Assembly: GCA_030617485.1 (NCBI GenBank)
Contig: JAUWVK010000018.1
Span: 1-16,666 of the forward strand
Reading direction: 5' to 3'
Length of the DNA: 16,666 nt
Source of the DNA: Gammaproteobacteria bacterium
GTDB lineage: Bacteria > Pseudomonadota > Gammaproteobacteria > SZUA-152
Part shown: in pieces, positions 6,845 to 15,621 of the stretch
Position numbering within the stretch: the stretch's first letter is position 1
Layout: each line of letters begins with the position of its first letter
Program-made: the position numbers and the translations under genes
The notes under the pieces: generated by a model
The model's database searches: none
What the model saw: only the letters and a program-made list of their open reading frames with translations
What the model was told of the DNA's origin: nothing

Positions 6845-8635
6845 TTAATGTCCTGCGTACATTTCATCGATATTTGTCTGATTACGCTCGATGATGACTG
6901 CTCGGCGTAATTTCATGGTGGGGGTCATTGTTTCATCGTCGATTGTCCAGAGTTTATTAAGTAAGGTTACAGCCCGTACCGTGGTGTAACCCGGGAAACC
7001 TTTTAATGTTTCGGCAATACAGTCTAGTGCAAAGCGACGCACTGGTTTTGTATTTAATAACTCCGGATCGTTTAAATCAAATCCCTGGGTGTTAACTTCT
7101 TTAATCCAGGTATCATGTTCCAGCGTTATAATGACAGACAGGAACGGTTTATTTTCACCGATAATCAATACTTGCTCAAATAATGGATTAAGGGATATTG
7201 CCAGCTCAATGTCAGCAGGTGGGACCTTCTCGCCATTGGATAAAACCAGGATGTCTTTAAGTCGGCCGGTAATGTATATGTGTTCGTTTTCGATGCGAGC
7301 TTTATCACCGGTGTGTAGCCAACCATCGTTATCGATCATGGTGCTGGTAGCCTCGGTATTATTCCAGTAGCCCAGCATGGTCGAGGGGCTGCGCGCCAGT
7401 AGTTCATTATTCTCACCGATGCTCACTTCAACGCCTGGTAGTGGAATACCAACACTGCTCGGATCATTATCATCGGCAGGATTACCGCTAATGATAGGGC
7501 TGGTTTCTGTCAAGCCATAACCTTGAATAAGGTTTAGACCCAGACCGATAAAAACTTTTGCAACGTCAGCTGACAACGGAGCGCCACCGCATATGGCCAA
7601 CCGTAAACGGCCGCCTAATTTCGCCATGATTTTGTTAGCGACCAGTGTTTTTAAAATCGGCCAGCGTAAGCCGCCACCTTTACCGCCATTTTCGAATCGC
7701 TGCCAGCCAACATCAACAGCGCTATGAAACAGTTTTTGGGCAAAAGGTGATTTTTGGTCCACCTGAGCCTGAATTTTGTTGTAAACACGCTCATAGATGC
7801 GCGGCACTGAGATTAGAATCGTCGGTTGTTGGCTGAGCAGGTCTTCCGCCAGTTTTTCCACGGAGCGCGCGAATGCAACTGTAGAGCCACACATGACCGG
7901 TATATAGTATCCAAGGGTGCGCTCCAGCATGTGCGAGAGTGGTAAAAAAGATAGAAATACATCTTCACTATAAATAGGTAATAATTCAACAGCGGCGCTG
8001 ACATTGAAAAGTATATTACGGTGACTCAGCATTACACCCTTGGGTCGACCCGTTGTGCCGGAGGTATAGACCAGGGTCACCAAAGCATCGAGATTTATTT
8101 CGGGTAACTGCGGAGCTTCACTTTCTGACAGTTGCCAGTCGGTAAGAGACACCAGGCGTGGATACAGTGGTGTTTCATTACAGCTTTCAACAGAAACCAG
8201 GCGTAATAAACCCTGTAATTGAGATGCGATGGGTTGCAGTTGTTTAAGTGAAGATTCGTCTTCTACCAGCAATAGTTTTACGCCGGCGTCCTGCAATACA
8301 TAAGAAACATTGTCGGCTCGGTCGTTAGTGTATAAAGGAACAACTACCAGACCCATGCCTAACGCGGCCTGTTCAAAAAATACCCACTGAGGGCAGTTGC
8401 GTAACATTAAGGCAACATGATCACCGGCCTGCAAACCTTCTTTTGCCAAAGCGGCCTGAATGGTCAGTATCTGCTTGTTTGATTCACTCCAGCTATAGGT
8501 GAGCCAGCGCGCCTGTGTTTCATTGTAGTAACGATAGGCGGTAGCGGCTGGGGTGCGTCTTACGCGTTCCTGAAATAGCCCTGGTAAGCTTTTGGCTTCA
8601 TCAATCGAGATAACATCCGTTGTTTTATTGTTCAT
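6845..8635 (-). CDS. Long-chain acyl-CoA synthetase (AMP-binding, FAA1/COG1022-like)
   Basis: This 596-residue ligase activates a free fatty acid with ATP to acyl-AMP and then acyl-CoA. The adenylate-forming motifs appear in order: YTSGTTGRPKGVM at 190-202, the GYGLTETSP motif at 372-380, GWLHTGD at 438-444, the hinge GRLKDILVLSNGEKV at 457-471, and a C-terminal PTMKLRR with the probable catalytic lysine. Length and the PRIYERVYNKI segment fit the FAA1-like long-chain group (about 600 residues) better than E. coli FadD (about 560), so I leave the symbol blank. Its ATG overlaps the fadJ stop as ATGA, indicating translational coupling; only a weak GGAA precedes it. As the last gene of the beta-oxidation operon it should supply acyl-CoA to FadE. 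Chain-length preference cannot be read from the sequence. Confidence 0.93.
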   Translation of the reverse strand: MNNKTTDVISIDEAKSLPGLFQERVRRTPAATAYRYYNETQARWLTYSWSESNKQILTIQAALAKEGLQAGDHVALMLRNCPQWVFFEQAALGMGLVVVPLYTNDRADNVSYVLQDAGVKLLLVEDESSLKQLQPIASQLQGLLRLVSVESCNETPLYPRLVSLTDWQLSESEAPQLPEINLDALVTLVYTSGTTGRPKGVMLSHRNILFNVSAAVELLPIYSEDVFLSFLPLSHMLERTLGYYIPVMCGSTVAFARSVEKLAEDLLSQQPTILISVPRIYERVYNKIQAQVDQKSPFAQKLFHSAVDVGWQRFENGGKGGGLRWPILKTLVANKIMAKLGGRLRLAICGGAPLSADVAKVFIGLGLNLIQGYGLTETSPIISGNPADDNDPSSVGIPLPGVEVSIGENNELLARSPSTMLGYWNNTEATSTMIDNDGWLHTGDKARIENEHIYITGRLKDILVLSNGEKVPPADIELAISLNPLFEQVLIIGENKPFLSVIITLEHDTWIKEVNTQGFDLNDPELLNTKPVRRFALDCIAETLKGFPGYTTVRAVTLLNKLWTIDDETMTPTMKLRRAVIIERNQTNIDEMYAGH

Positions 8636-10662
8636 GATTTATGATTCCAGTATTCATCAGGACTAAATCGCTCTCCATAGCTTTCATGTAGATTGCGCAT
8701 TTTCTCTAACAACGAATCGGCGCCCTGGTTATCAATGTAATGCATGGGCCCGCCTCGAAAGGGAGCGAAACCAGTGCCGAATATAACACCAGCATCAAGC
8801 AATTCTGAATTAGGGATAACACCTTCACGTAAACAGGCCTGAGCTTCATTTAGCATTCGCAACATAAGCCTGTCTTTAACTTTACTTGTTGACGCTTCAT
8901 TTTTCACTGATGTTGATTTTTCTGGTTTGCCATTTTTGTAGCGATAAAAACCTTTGCCTGATTTTTTACCAAGATCACCCGCTGTGACCATTTGACGCAA
9001 TCGATCGGGTACCTCGACATTGAGCTTGTCTGAGAGAATTTCGGCCACAGATAAACAGATATCCAGGCCAACCGTGTCAGCCAGCGCGATAGGGCCCATG
9101 GGCATACCAAAATCCAGTGCAGCCTGATCAATGATGTTGGGGCTAACGCCCTCTGATTCGAGCACCATGGCCTCGAGCAAGTAAGGCATCAAGACTCGGT
9201 TAACTAAAAACCCGGGGCTGGATATAACGGGCAGTGGTAGCCGATCAATATGCCGTGTAAAGGCGGCTGCTTTTGCTGCAACTTCCGGATTGGTGTTGGG
9301 TGCGGAGACAATTTCTACCAGTTGCATCATGGCTACCGGATTAAAAAAGTGTATGCCCACCAGACGTGATGGATCAGTAAGACATTCGTTAAGGACTTCT
9401 AGCGGAATGCTGGAGGTATTGGTGGCAAGGATGGCGTCAGGTTTCATTTTTGGCTCTATTTGTCTATACAGAGTTTGCTTAGCCTCAATATCTTCAAAAA
9501 TAGCTTCGATGATGACATCAGCCTGTGCAATACCATGGCCATTTATATCAGGCATCAGACGATCCAGAGCCTGCTGTATAAGTCGTGGTTGTTTGAGTTT
9601 CTTTTTGTAAAGTTTGTTTGCACGTTGAATGACTTTTGCCAGAGTGGCTTCTTTGCGATCCTGAATGGTGACCTTCATACCGCGTAATGCGCACCAGGCA
9701 GCAATATCACCTCCCATTACACCGCCACCAATAACGTGGACACGTTTAGGAGTAAAAAGTTTTTTATCTCCCTGCGATTTAAGTTCTTCCTGTAGAAAGA
9801 ATACGCGGATCAAATTTTTCGCAGTACAGCCGAGCACTAATCGAGCGACGGAAATTTCTTCGCCGTTTAACATTGCCTGTTTATTTCCGCCATGTTTTTC
9901 CCATAAATCAATCAAGGCATAGGGTGCAGGGTAATGTTCAGGCGAGGCTTTTTTAGCGGCCTGTTTACGTAAATATTTGGCTAGCAGGGGTCGTGCTAAT
10001 GCACTATTGGTTGCGCGTTTCCACCACACTAGTTTGGTTTTACGTGGTGGATTGAGAATCATACTGCTTGCCGCAGTGCGAAGATGCCGTGCAGGAATAG
10101 CATGATGGATAATCCCCATTTTTTTTGCTGCCCGGGCGCTGATAACTCGTCCGCTGAGCATGAGATCCATGGCTGCAGGTGCACCGATGAGCTGTGGCAG
10201 CCGTGCAGTGCCACCAAAACCAGGATGTATCCCCAGGCGCACCTCAGGTAAACCAAATTTTGTGGAAACGTCGCTATCGGCGATACGATAGTTACAACCC
10301 AGAGCCAGTTCCAGGCCACCACCAAGACAAAAACCATGAATCAATGCCACGGTGGGAAACCGTTGGCGCTCAATTCGATTGATGACACTTTGACCGCGAC
10401 GAATAAGCTCACGAGCCTGATCCATATTTTCGATAGCAGTAAATTCGTTTATGTCGGCTCCGGCGATAAAACCGCTGCTTTTGTTGGAAAGAATTACCAG
10501 GCCGGTCGGGCGTTCCGCTTCAAGCTCATCAAGGATGCTATCAAGCTCATCAACCACTTCACGTCCCAGTGAATTGGCGCCGGCATCTGCTTTGTCCAAA
10601 TGTAACCAGGCAATGTTGTCTGCGTCGGTTTCCAGTCGCCAGTGTTTGAGTTTAGTGGTCAT
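8632..10662 (-). CDS. fadJ: Fatty acid oxidation complex alpha subunit (enoyl-CoA hydratase / 3-hydroxyacyl-CoA dehydrogenase)
   Basis: This 676-residue bifunctional enzyme hydrates trans-2-enoyl-CoA and then oxidises the L-3-hydroxyacyl-CoA with NAD+. The N-terminal crotonase domain (about 1-190) has SGFIAGADI, GGGLELALGC with Glu118, and GLPEVRLGI with Glu140, the two catalytic glutamates. The dehydrogenase part starts near 306 with the Rossmann motif IGGGVMGG. It has ATNTSS, then GIHFFNPV with His438, Glu450 of the catalytic pair, and Asn488 in GFLVNRV. A second C-terminal helical domain follows. Length (E. coli FadJ is about 714) and pairing with a 439-residue thiolase favour FadJ over FadB. 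An AGGAAAGG at 10665-10672 gives a good ribosome binding site. It follows the thiolase gene by 14 bases and overlaps the synthetase start by four. All key residues are present, so activity is likely. Confidence 0.94.
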   Translation of the reverse strand: MTTKLKHWRLETDADNIAWLHLDKADAGANSLGREVVDELDSILDELEAERPTGLVILSNKSSGFIAGADINEFTAIENMDQARELIRRGQSVINRIERQRFPTVALIHGFCLGGGLELALGCNYRIADSDVSTKFGLPEVRLGIHPGFGGTARLPQLIGAPAAMDLMLSGRVISARAAKKMGIIHHAIPARHLRTAASSMILNPPRKTKLVWWKRATNSALARPLLAKYLRKQAAKKASPEHYPAPYALIDLWEKHGGNKQAMLNGEEISVARLVLGCTAKNLIRVFFLQEELKSQGDKKLFTPKRVHVIGGGVMGGDIAAWCALRGMKVTIQDRKEATLAKVIQRANKLYKKKLKQPRLIQQALDRLMPDINGHGIAQADVIIEAIFEDIEAKQTLYRQIEPKMKPDAILATNTSSIPLEVLNECLTDPSRLVGIHFFNPVAMMQLVEIVSAPNTNPEVAAKAAAFTRHIDRLPLPVISSPGFLVNRVLMPYLLEAMVLESEGVSPNIIDQAALDFGMPMGPIALADTVGLDICLSVAEILSDKLNVEVPDRLRQMVTAGDLGKKSGKGFYRYKNGKPEKSTSVKNEASTSKVKDRLMLRMLNEAQACLREGVIPNSELLDAGVIFGTGFAPFRGGPMHYIDNQGADSLLEKMRNLHESYGERFSPDEYWNHKS

Positions 10663-10664
10663 TA

Positions 10665-10672
10665 CCTTTCCT
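10665..10672 (-). promoter_or_regulatory. Ribosome binding site of fadJ
   Basis: AGGAAAGG on the minus strand ends two bases before the fadJ ATG; its AGGA core has about six bases of spacing. It occupies most of the 14-base fadI-fadJ gap and is the clearest Shine-Dalgarno sequence in the operon. Confidence 0.65.
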
Positions 10673-10676
10673 AAAA

Positions 10677-11996
10677 TTAGTCTCTTTCCACCAACATGGC
10701 GCCACCCTGGCCACCACCTATACAGAGACTGGCCATGCCGCGGTGTGCGTTGTTGCGTTCCAGTACATGTAATAGATGTAGAACAATGCGCGCCCCGCTG
10801 GCACCTACTGGATGTCCAATGCTGACGCCGCCGCCATCGATGTTGAGTGTGTCCATGTTGAGCTCACCCATGGTGCCGCGAATGTGTAACTCTTCTTTGC
10901 AGTATCTGGTTTCTTTCCAGGCTTCAATGTTGGCCAGAATTTGCGTGGCAAAGGCTTCATTGATTTCCCAGTAGTCGATGTCGTCCAGAGAAAATTTATT
11001 ACGTTTTAGAATGGGTGTCATGGAATGCACGGGCCCTAGCCCCATTTGTGCTGGATCGAGTCCCGCCCACTCGCTGTCGATGATCCGTCCTAATACCGGC
11101 AGGTTCCATTTGTTAACAGCGCTTTCAGATGCTAGTAACAATAGCGCAGCACCGTCAGTGATCTGTGCACTGTTGCCAGCGGTCACTTTTCCGAAGGGAC
11201 GATCGAATACGGGTTTGAGTGTGCCGAGTTTTTCGACACTGGAATCGCGTCGTAGGCCATCGTCTTTATTAAAGAAGTGTCCTTTGGTGTCATAGATGGT
11301 TTCGATTTCATTCAGAAAACCTTCATCCTGTGCGTTGGCCAGAAGTTGATGTGAGCGAACGGCAAAACTATCCATTTGTTCTCGTGAGATACCAAATCGG
11401 TCCGCAAGAATTTCAGCAGTTTGCCCCATAGATAAACCCACCACGGGGTCAGTAAGGCCGCGTATTAAGCCGATGACGGGTTTGAGATAGGCGGGTTTTA
11501 ATTGACTCAGTGCTTTTAAACGAGCCCCCATTGTTTTTGTTCTGGCCCAGGCGCCTAACCAGGCCACCATTGATTCAGCCAGCAATACGGGTGCGTGGCT
11601 CATGGATTCGACGCCTCCGGCTAACACTAAGTCAGATCGACCATGGGCAATGTTTTGTGCGGCGCAATCCAGCGCCTGTAATCCTGAAGCGCAATTCCGT
11701 TGTACTGTCCAGGCAGGAACATGTTTTTCGCAGCCCAGACGCAAGGCAATGATGCGGGCGATATTGGCTTCATCAGGACCGGGCATAACACAGCCCATAA
11801 TGACCTCATCAAGATCACTTGCTTCAAAGTTTTGTCGAGCCATTAGCGGTTGGCCAGCACCTACGGCGAGGTTAGCTGCCGAAAAGGAACCAGGCTTGCC
11901 GCGGGCTTTCAAAAAAGGAGTTCGCGAACCATCGACGATATAAACGGGTCGAACCACTTTTTTTATTTGTTTTGGTACTGTTTTATTGGTCGTCAT
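10677..11996 (-). CDS. fadI: 3-ketoacyl-CoA thiolase (acetyl-CoA C-acyltransferase), beta subunit of the oxidation complex
   Basis: This 439-residue thiolase cleaves 3-ketoacyl-CoA with CoA to acetyl-CoA and a shortened acyl-CoA. The nucleophile Cys102 sits in QRNCASGLQAL. The C-terminal part has NEAFA, GGGVSIGHPVGASGAR with His395, and LCIGGGQGG with Cys425, so all three active-site elements are intact. Length matches FadI (about 436) and not FadA (about 387), in line with the neighbouring FadJ. The domain begins at residue 13 or so (VVRPVYIVDGSRTPF), leaving a short basic leader. The ATG at 11996 has no good ribosome binding site at normal distance: GGAAG at 12015-12019 lies about 18 bases upstream and better serves an 8-codon frame starting at 12009. 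It lies 43 bases after fadE and 14 before fadJ. Confidence 0.93.
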   Translation of the reverse strand: MTTNKTVPKQIKKVVRPVYIVDGSRTPFLKARGKPGSFSAANLAVGAGQPLMARQNFEASDLDEVIMGCVMPGPDEANIARIIALRLGCEKHVPAWTVQRNCASGLQALDCAAQNIAHGRSDLVLAGGVESMSHAPVLLAESMVAWLGAWARTKTMGARLKALSQLKPAYLKPVIGLIRGLTDPVVGLSMGQTAEILADRFGISREQMDSFAVRSHQLLANAQDEGFLNEIETIYDTKGHFFNKDDGLRRDSSVEKLGTLKPVFDRPFGKVTAGNSAQITDGAALLLLASESAVNKWNLPVLGRIIDSEWAGLDPAQMGLGPVHSMTPILKRNKFSLDDIDYWEINEAFATQILANIEAWKETRYCKEELHIRGTMGELNMDTLNIDGGGVSIGHPVGASGARIVLHLLHVLERNNAHRGMASLCIGGGQGGAMLVERD

Positions 11997-12009
11997 CTTG
12001 GTTGGCCAT
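11983..12009 (-). other. Possible 8-codon leader ORF overlapping the fadI start
   Basis: An ATG at 12009, five bases after GGAAG (12015-12019), opens MANQDDDQ and stops with TAA at 11983-11985. It overlaps the first codons of fadI in another frame. If translated, ribosomes ending here would be close to the fadI ATG and could reinitiate. It may equally be chance. Confidence 0.25.
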
Positions 12010-12039
12010 AATGTCTTCCGTTACGTTTTTTTATAAAGC

Positions 12040-14481
12040 CTATTCGACTGATTGCATGTGGGTGTGACAGATAAGCGCCTCTTTATCGAATTCATCCACC
12101 ATAATGGCATCACGTGTTGCTTCTGATGATTCCAGCAATAACGCATATTCTTTGTTATCAATGATGCTCAGCTTGAGGGCTTGCTCATATTGTTCATGCG
12201 GTGTACCGCGGTTGAGTTCTCCGCTTTTAAGTGCGGTGCGTATTTTTTTCTCAATGGGCGCAACATTCATTTGTAAGCTCAGAGCATGTTCGAGACGGCC
12301 AAGGGCCTGATCGGTATCAGTGGGTGCGTATATGCCACGTGTCAGGCGGTCACGAGTATTAGAGGGTGATAACAACAAATCCGCACACTGATGCCCCAAT
12401 TGGTCAGATGGGCCAGCGTAAGGTTTGCCTAGCGGAAAAACCAGAAGGCGCATTAACCATGCGGCGGGTCGGTTGGGAAAGTTTTTTAATAGCCCGTTGA
12501 TACTGTGTTGCATTTCATACAGGGCATGATCACAAACCCAGTGCAGCAATGGTAAATCTTCGCGTGGTCTTGCCTGATCCTCGAAACGTTTTAACGCAGC
12601 CGAGGCGAGATAGAGCTGGCTTAAGACGTCGGCCAGACGACCGGAAAGTTTTTCACGACGCTTGAGCTCACCACCTAGTACCAGTAACGAAACATCCGAG
12701 ACTAAAGCAAAAGCAGCACTCATGCGCGTGAGTTGTTGATAACAGTGTTTTGTAGAGCCGCGAACTGGTGACGTGGTTAACCGCGCCCCAGTGAGTCCCA
12801 GCCACAGGCTTCGCAATGCATTACTGACAGCAAACCCTGCGTGGCCAAAAAAAGCGCGATCGAAATCAGCCTTGTCATCGTTGGCGATGGCCTGCATTTC
12901 ACGAAACACAAAAGGATGACAGCGTATGGCGCCTTGCCCAAAAATAATCAGTGTGCGGGTGAGTATGTTAGCTCCTTCTACGGTAATACTGATCGGTAGT
13001 GCCTGATAAACGCGCGCCAGAAAATTACGTGGCCCCATGCAGATACCGCTGCCTCCCTGGATGTCCATGGCGTCGTTAACAACAGTGCGCATGCTTTCCG
13101 TCAGGTGGTACTTAACCACTGCCGAAATGACCGAGGGACTTTCACCCATGTCCACGGCGCTGGCGGTGAGTGTGCGGGCGGCATCCATCATGTAGGTAAG
13201 ACCGGCCATGCGAGCCAGGACTTCTTCAACACCTTCAAAACGTCCAATGGGGGTTTTAAATTGTTTGCGCACACGGGCATATGCACCGGTGCCACGACAC
13301 ATGAGTTTGCCGGCACCAGTGGAGAGTGCAGGCAAAGAGATGGAACGCCCGGCTGCCAGACTTTCCATTAGCATGCGCCAGCCCTGCCCGACCTGTTCCT
13401 GGCCACCAATAACCCAGTCCATGGGAATGAAAACATCTTTGCCGCGATTAGGACCGTTCATGAAAGCCTGGTTAAGTGGGAAGTGTCGATTGCCAATATC
13501 AACGCCAGCTGTATCCGTTGGGATTAACGCGCAGGTAATCCCCAGCTCTTCTTTTTCACCCAGCAAGTGATCCGGGTCAAACAGTTTAAAGGCGAGCCCC
13601 AATACGGTAGCAACTGGTCCCAGAGTGATATAACGTTTTTCCCAGTTAAGACGAATGCCCAGCACGTCTTTTTCACCATTGAATTTAGCTTTGCAAATGA
13701 TACCTGTGTCCGTCATCGCGGCGGCATCAGAACCGGCATCTGGAGATGTCAGCGCAAAACAGGGGACTTCTTTGCCTTTGGCAAGATTAGAAAGGTAAAA
13801 ATCTTTTTGTTCATCTGTTCCGTAATGTAAAAGTAATTCTGCAGGCCCTAGTGAATTGGGAACCATAATGGTGACTGCGGCAGTAATGGATCGACTGGCA
13901 ATTTTCATCACTACCGAGGAATGTGCAAGTGCAGAAAATTCCAGACCACCATATTTTTTGGGAATGATCATGCCGAAAAAGCCATTATCTTTTATGTAGG
14001 CCCAGACTTCGGGTGGAAGATCGCGATCTTCCTGGGTGATAGTCCAGTCATCAATCATTGAACACAGTGTGTCGGTGGGTCCATCAAGAAAAGCGCGTTC
14101 TTCCGAGGAAAGCTTAGGCGCCGGGGTGCTTAGTAATTTTGACCATTTGGGTTGGCCGGAAAAAAGTTCTCCGTCCCACCAAACGCTACCGGCTTCTAGT
14201 GCCTCTCGTTCAGTGTCAGACATGGCTGGCATGATTTTCTGGAAAATAGAAAATAAGCGATCACTCACCAGTGACCGTCTGAGTGATGGAACATTAAGTG
14301 GGACGGCTATCAGTAAAAAAATACTCCAGAGGAAAAATTGTGTGAAGCCGCCCGCTCCACCCCAGGTGCTCCAGGATACCAGTGTTGCTGTGATTGCCAG
14401 CGTTCCCACAAGTAATGGCAGTCGCTGGTAAAACAGTACCCAGATAATGCCGATAAAACCTAATAACCAGAGTAAGTTCAT
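12040..14481 (-). CDS. fadE: Acyl-CoA dehydrogenase FadE, inner-membrane associated
   Basis: This 813-residue enzyme, nearly identical in length to E. coli FadE (814), catalyses the first oxidation step, acyl-CoA to trans-2-enoyl-CoA, with FAD. Residues 1-62 contain two hydrophobic segments expected to anchor it at the inner membrane. The dehydrogenase core covers about 130-520: FFGMIIPKKYGG, FALTSPDAGSDAAA in the flavin-binding region, GRSISLPALSTG, DIQGGSGICMGPRN, and TVEGANILTR with the catalytic-base candidate Glu502. The remaining 290 residues match the DUF1974-type extension of the FadE family. The ATG at 14481 directly follows the TAA of the NlpC/P60 gene, with AAGG in that gene's end as a weak ribosome binding site; this implies coupled translation. 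Electrons probably pass to an electron-transfer flavoprotein encoded elsewhere. Confidence in the family is very high. Confidence 0.95.
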   Translation of the reverse strand: MNLLWLLGFIGIIWVLFYQRLPLLVGTLAITATLVSWSTWGGAGGFTQFFLWSIFLLIAVPLNVPSLRRSLVSDRLFSIFQKIMPAMSDTEREALEAGSVWWDGELFSGQPKWSKLLSTPAPKLSSEERAFLDGPTDTLCSMIDDWTITQEDRDLPPEVWAYIKDNGFFGMIIPKKYGGLEFSALAHSSVVMKIASRSITAAVTIMVPNSLGPAELLLHYGTDEQKDFYLSNLAKGKEVPCFALTSPDAGSDAAAMTDTGIICKAKFNGEKDVLGIRLNWEKRYITLGPVATVLGLAFKLFDPDHLLGEKEELGITCALIPTDTAGVDIGNRHFPLNQAFMNGPNRGKDVFIPMDWVIGGQEQVGQGWRMLMESLAAGRSISLPALSTGAGKLMCRGTGAYARVRKQFKTPIGRFEGVEEVLARMAGLTYMMDAARTLTASAVDMGESPSVISAVVKYHLTESMRTVVNDAMDIQGGSGICMGPRNFLARVYQALPISITVEGANILTRTLIIFGQGAIRCHPFVFREMQAIANDDKADFDRAFFGHAGFAVSNALRSLWLGLTGARLTTSPVRGSTKHCYQQLTRMSAAFALVSDVSLLVLGGELKRREKLSGRLADVLSQLYLASAALKRFEDQARPREDLPLLHWVCDHALYEMQHSINGLLKNFPNRPAAWLMRLLVFPLGKPYAGPSDQLGHQCADLLLSPSNTRDRLTRGIYAPTDTDQALGRLEHALSLQMNVAPIEKKIRTALKSGELNRGTPHEQYEQALKLSIIDNKEYALLLESSEATRDAIMVDEFDKEALICHTHMQSVE

Positions 14482-15423
14482 TTAGCTTGTACCTTGTTCT
14501 GTTTTTGGTGGCGTTTTCTGAGACGCATCATTAGAAGTATCGTCCATAATTCCTTGTGTTGCTTCATCGTTCGACCCGCTTACCGTGATTTTTGTTACAC
14601 CATTGGTGCCGGGTATGTAACATTCCGTTTCGTTATCACATATCACGCCATCGGTATCCCAGGGCAATTGGCGATAAACAGTGATGTCATCCAGACCCAG
14701 CAAGGGGTATTTGATGATTTCAAAATAAGGCGAGGTATCAAAATCACGTGGCACAAAAAGTTTTGTATTGCGCCGGTAAAGTTTTAGGGTGCCACTTTCT
14801 TCACGATGAATTACTGGCAGTATGGGAAAATGAACTGAAGCAAAAGCGGCGGCGATCATGGTGGAACATACCGTACGCGTGGGCAGACCAACATTGTGTT
14901 CAAACAGGCTGGAGCGCCAACGTCGCGGCACAATACCGTAAGGAAATAAAAACCGTGCGAGGTCCAGAAGTTGTCGTACGTCGTAATCGCGCCCCAGATG
15001 TTGAACGGCAACATTGACAACTTTTTCAGAATCCGCCCGGGAAAGGGTGTTGGGTCGGCAGATACGAACGTTTTCCTTTGCGTATTTATTCAGGGGGCTA
15101 ACAATAGTACCTTGTCCCAATAATGGTTCGATGATGAGTTGGTCGTTAGGGTCGCCGTCGTATAACCAACTAACGTGCTCACGGGTGGCTTTGTCTTCGA
15201 TGTCGTGCAACCGACCAATATATAAAGCTGAATGGGTCCACTGACTTTGAGTATAACTTTTGATTACCTCGCTGATTCGTGCTCGACCTTCTACAAGCAA
15301 TACATCACAGGGCCTTATCTCAAAGCTGAGGCGGTCATAGTCACATTGTGGTATGCCAGCGACCTCATGCTCAAAGATTAACCAGTGCGTAATCTTTTTA
15401 CTTAGCCAGGCGAAAGGGTTCAC
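14482..15423 (-). CDS. Permuted NlpC/P60 (YiiX/YaeF-like, papain-like) cysteine hydrolase
   Basis: With the chosen GTG start at 15423 the product has 313 residues and begins with amphipathic NPFAWLSKKITHWL. Then comes RPCDVLLVEGRARISEVIK, followed by WTHSALYIG with His64, a polar Glu99 in LIIEPLLGQG, and finally TVCSTMIAAAF with Cys186. In permuted NlpC/P60 proteins the His lies before the Cys, as here. The last 30 residues are acidic, Thr/Ser-rich and probably disordered. No signal peptide is visible. The permuted group includes LRAT-like acyltransferases and predicted lipid or amide hydrolases, so a lipid role fits its place as first gene before fadE, whose ATG abuts its stop. A longer frame from a TTG at 15516 is possible. 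I prefer GTG because the extra 31 residues look non-conserved and overlap a promoter candidate. The true substrate is unknown. Confidence 0.8.
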   Translation of the reverse strand: MNPFAWLSKKITHWLIFEHEVAGIPQCDYDRLSFEIRPCDVLLVEGRARISEVIKSYTQSQWTHSALYIGRLHDIEDKATREHVSWLYDGDPNDQLIIEPLLGQGTIVSPLNKYAKENVRICRPNTLSRADSEKVVNVAVQHLGRDYDVRQLLDLARFLFPYGIVPRRWRSSLFEHNVGLPTRTVCSTMIAAAFASVHFPILPVIHREESGTLKLYRRNTKLFVPRDFDTSPYFEIIKYPLLGLDDITVYRQLPWDTDGVICDNETECYIPGTNGVTKITVSGSNDEATQGIMDDTSNDASQKTPPKTEQGTS

Positions 15424-15500
15424 GTTGTTCTCATTGTTAGTTATCTGTTTGTTATCGTGAATTGAACGAAAATATTTTGTGATGTATTCACAGTACTGAT

Positions 15501-15529
15501 ATTTAATAGGACGCAAAGACTGCTGCCAA
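15501..15529 (-). promoter_or_regulatory. Candidate sigma-70 promoter of the NlpC/P60-fad operon
   Basis: On the minus strand TTGGCA (15529-15524, five of six consensus positions) is followed after 17 bases by TTAAAT (15506-15501, four of six). Transcription would start near 15494, leaving a leader of about 70 bases before the GTG at 15423. It would lie inside the longer reading frame from TTG 15516, which favours the shorter product. No experimental support is available. Confidence 0.35.
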
Positions 15530-15549
15530 ATTACATTTTCTATACTATG

Positions 15550-15619
15550 TTGACGACTATTTCATGGCTTTCTCCAGCCTTATATTGCTTTATATCAGGG
15601 TTTTTGACGACTTTTATGG
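15550..15619 (+). repeat. Pair of imperfect direct repeats (TTGACGACT...ATGG)
   Basis: TTGACGACT at 15550-15558 recurs exactly at 15604-15612. Both copies continue with an AT stretch and ATGG, differing by two inserted bases. Start-to-start distance is 54 bases, about five helical turns, as might suit cooperative binding of a regulator. The repeats lie 21-109 bases upstream of the operon promoter candidate. Confidence 0.45.
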
Positions 15620-15621
15620 AT

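Noticed and set aside
8632..10662. FadJ shorter than E. coli FadJ (676 versus about 714), suggesting truncation
   Set aside because: All hydratase and dehydrogenase catalytic motifs and the C-terminal domain are present in order; the difference looks like linker length.
13105..13830. Several plus-strand open frames of 87-120 codons opposite fadE
   Set aside because: They are antisense shadows of a strongly conserved gene, with no domain signature.
15550..15609. Two TTGACG motifs as plus-strand -35 boxes
   Set aside because: No acceptable -10 hexamer lies 16-18 bases downstream of either; I treat them as a direct repeat.
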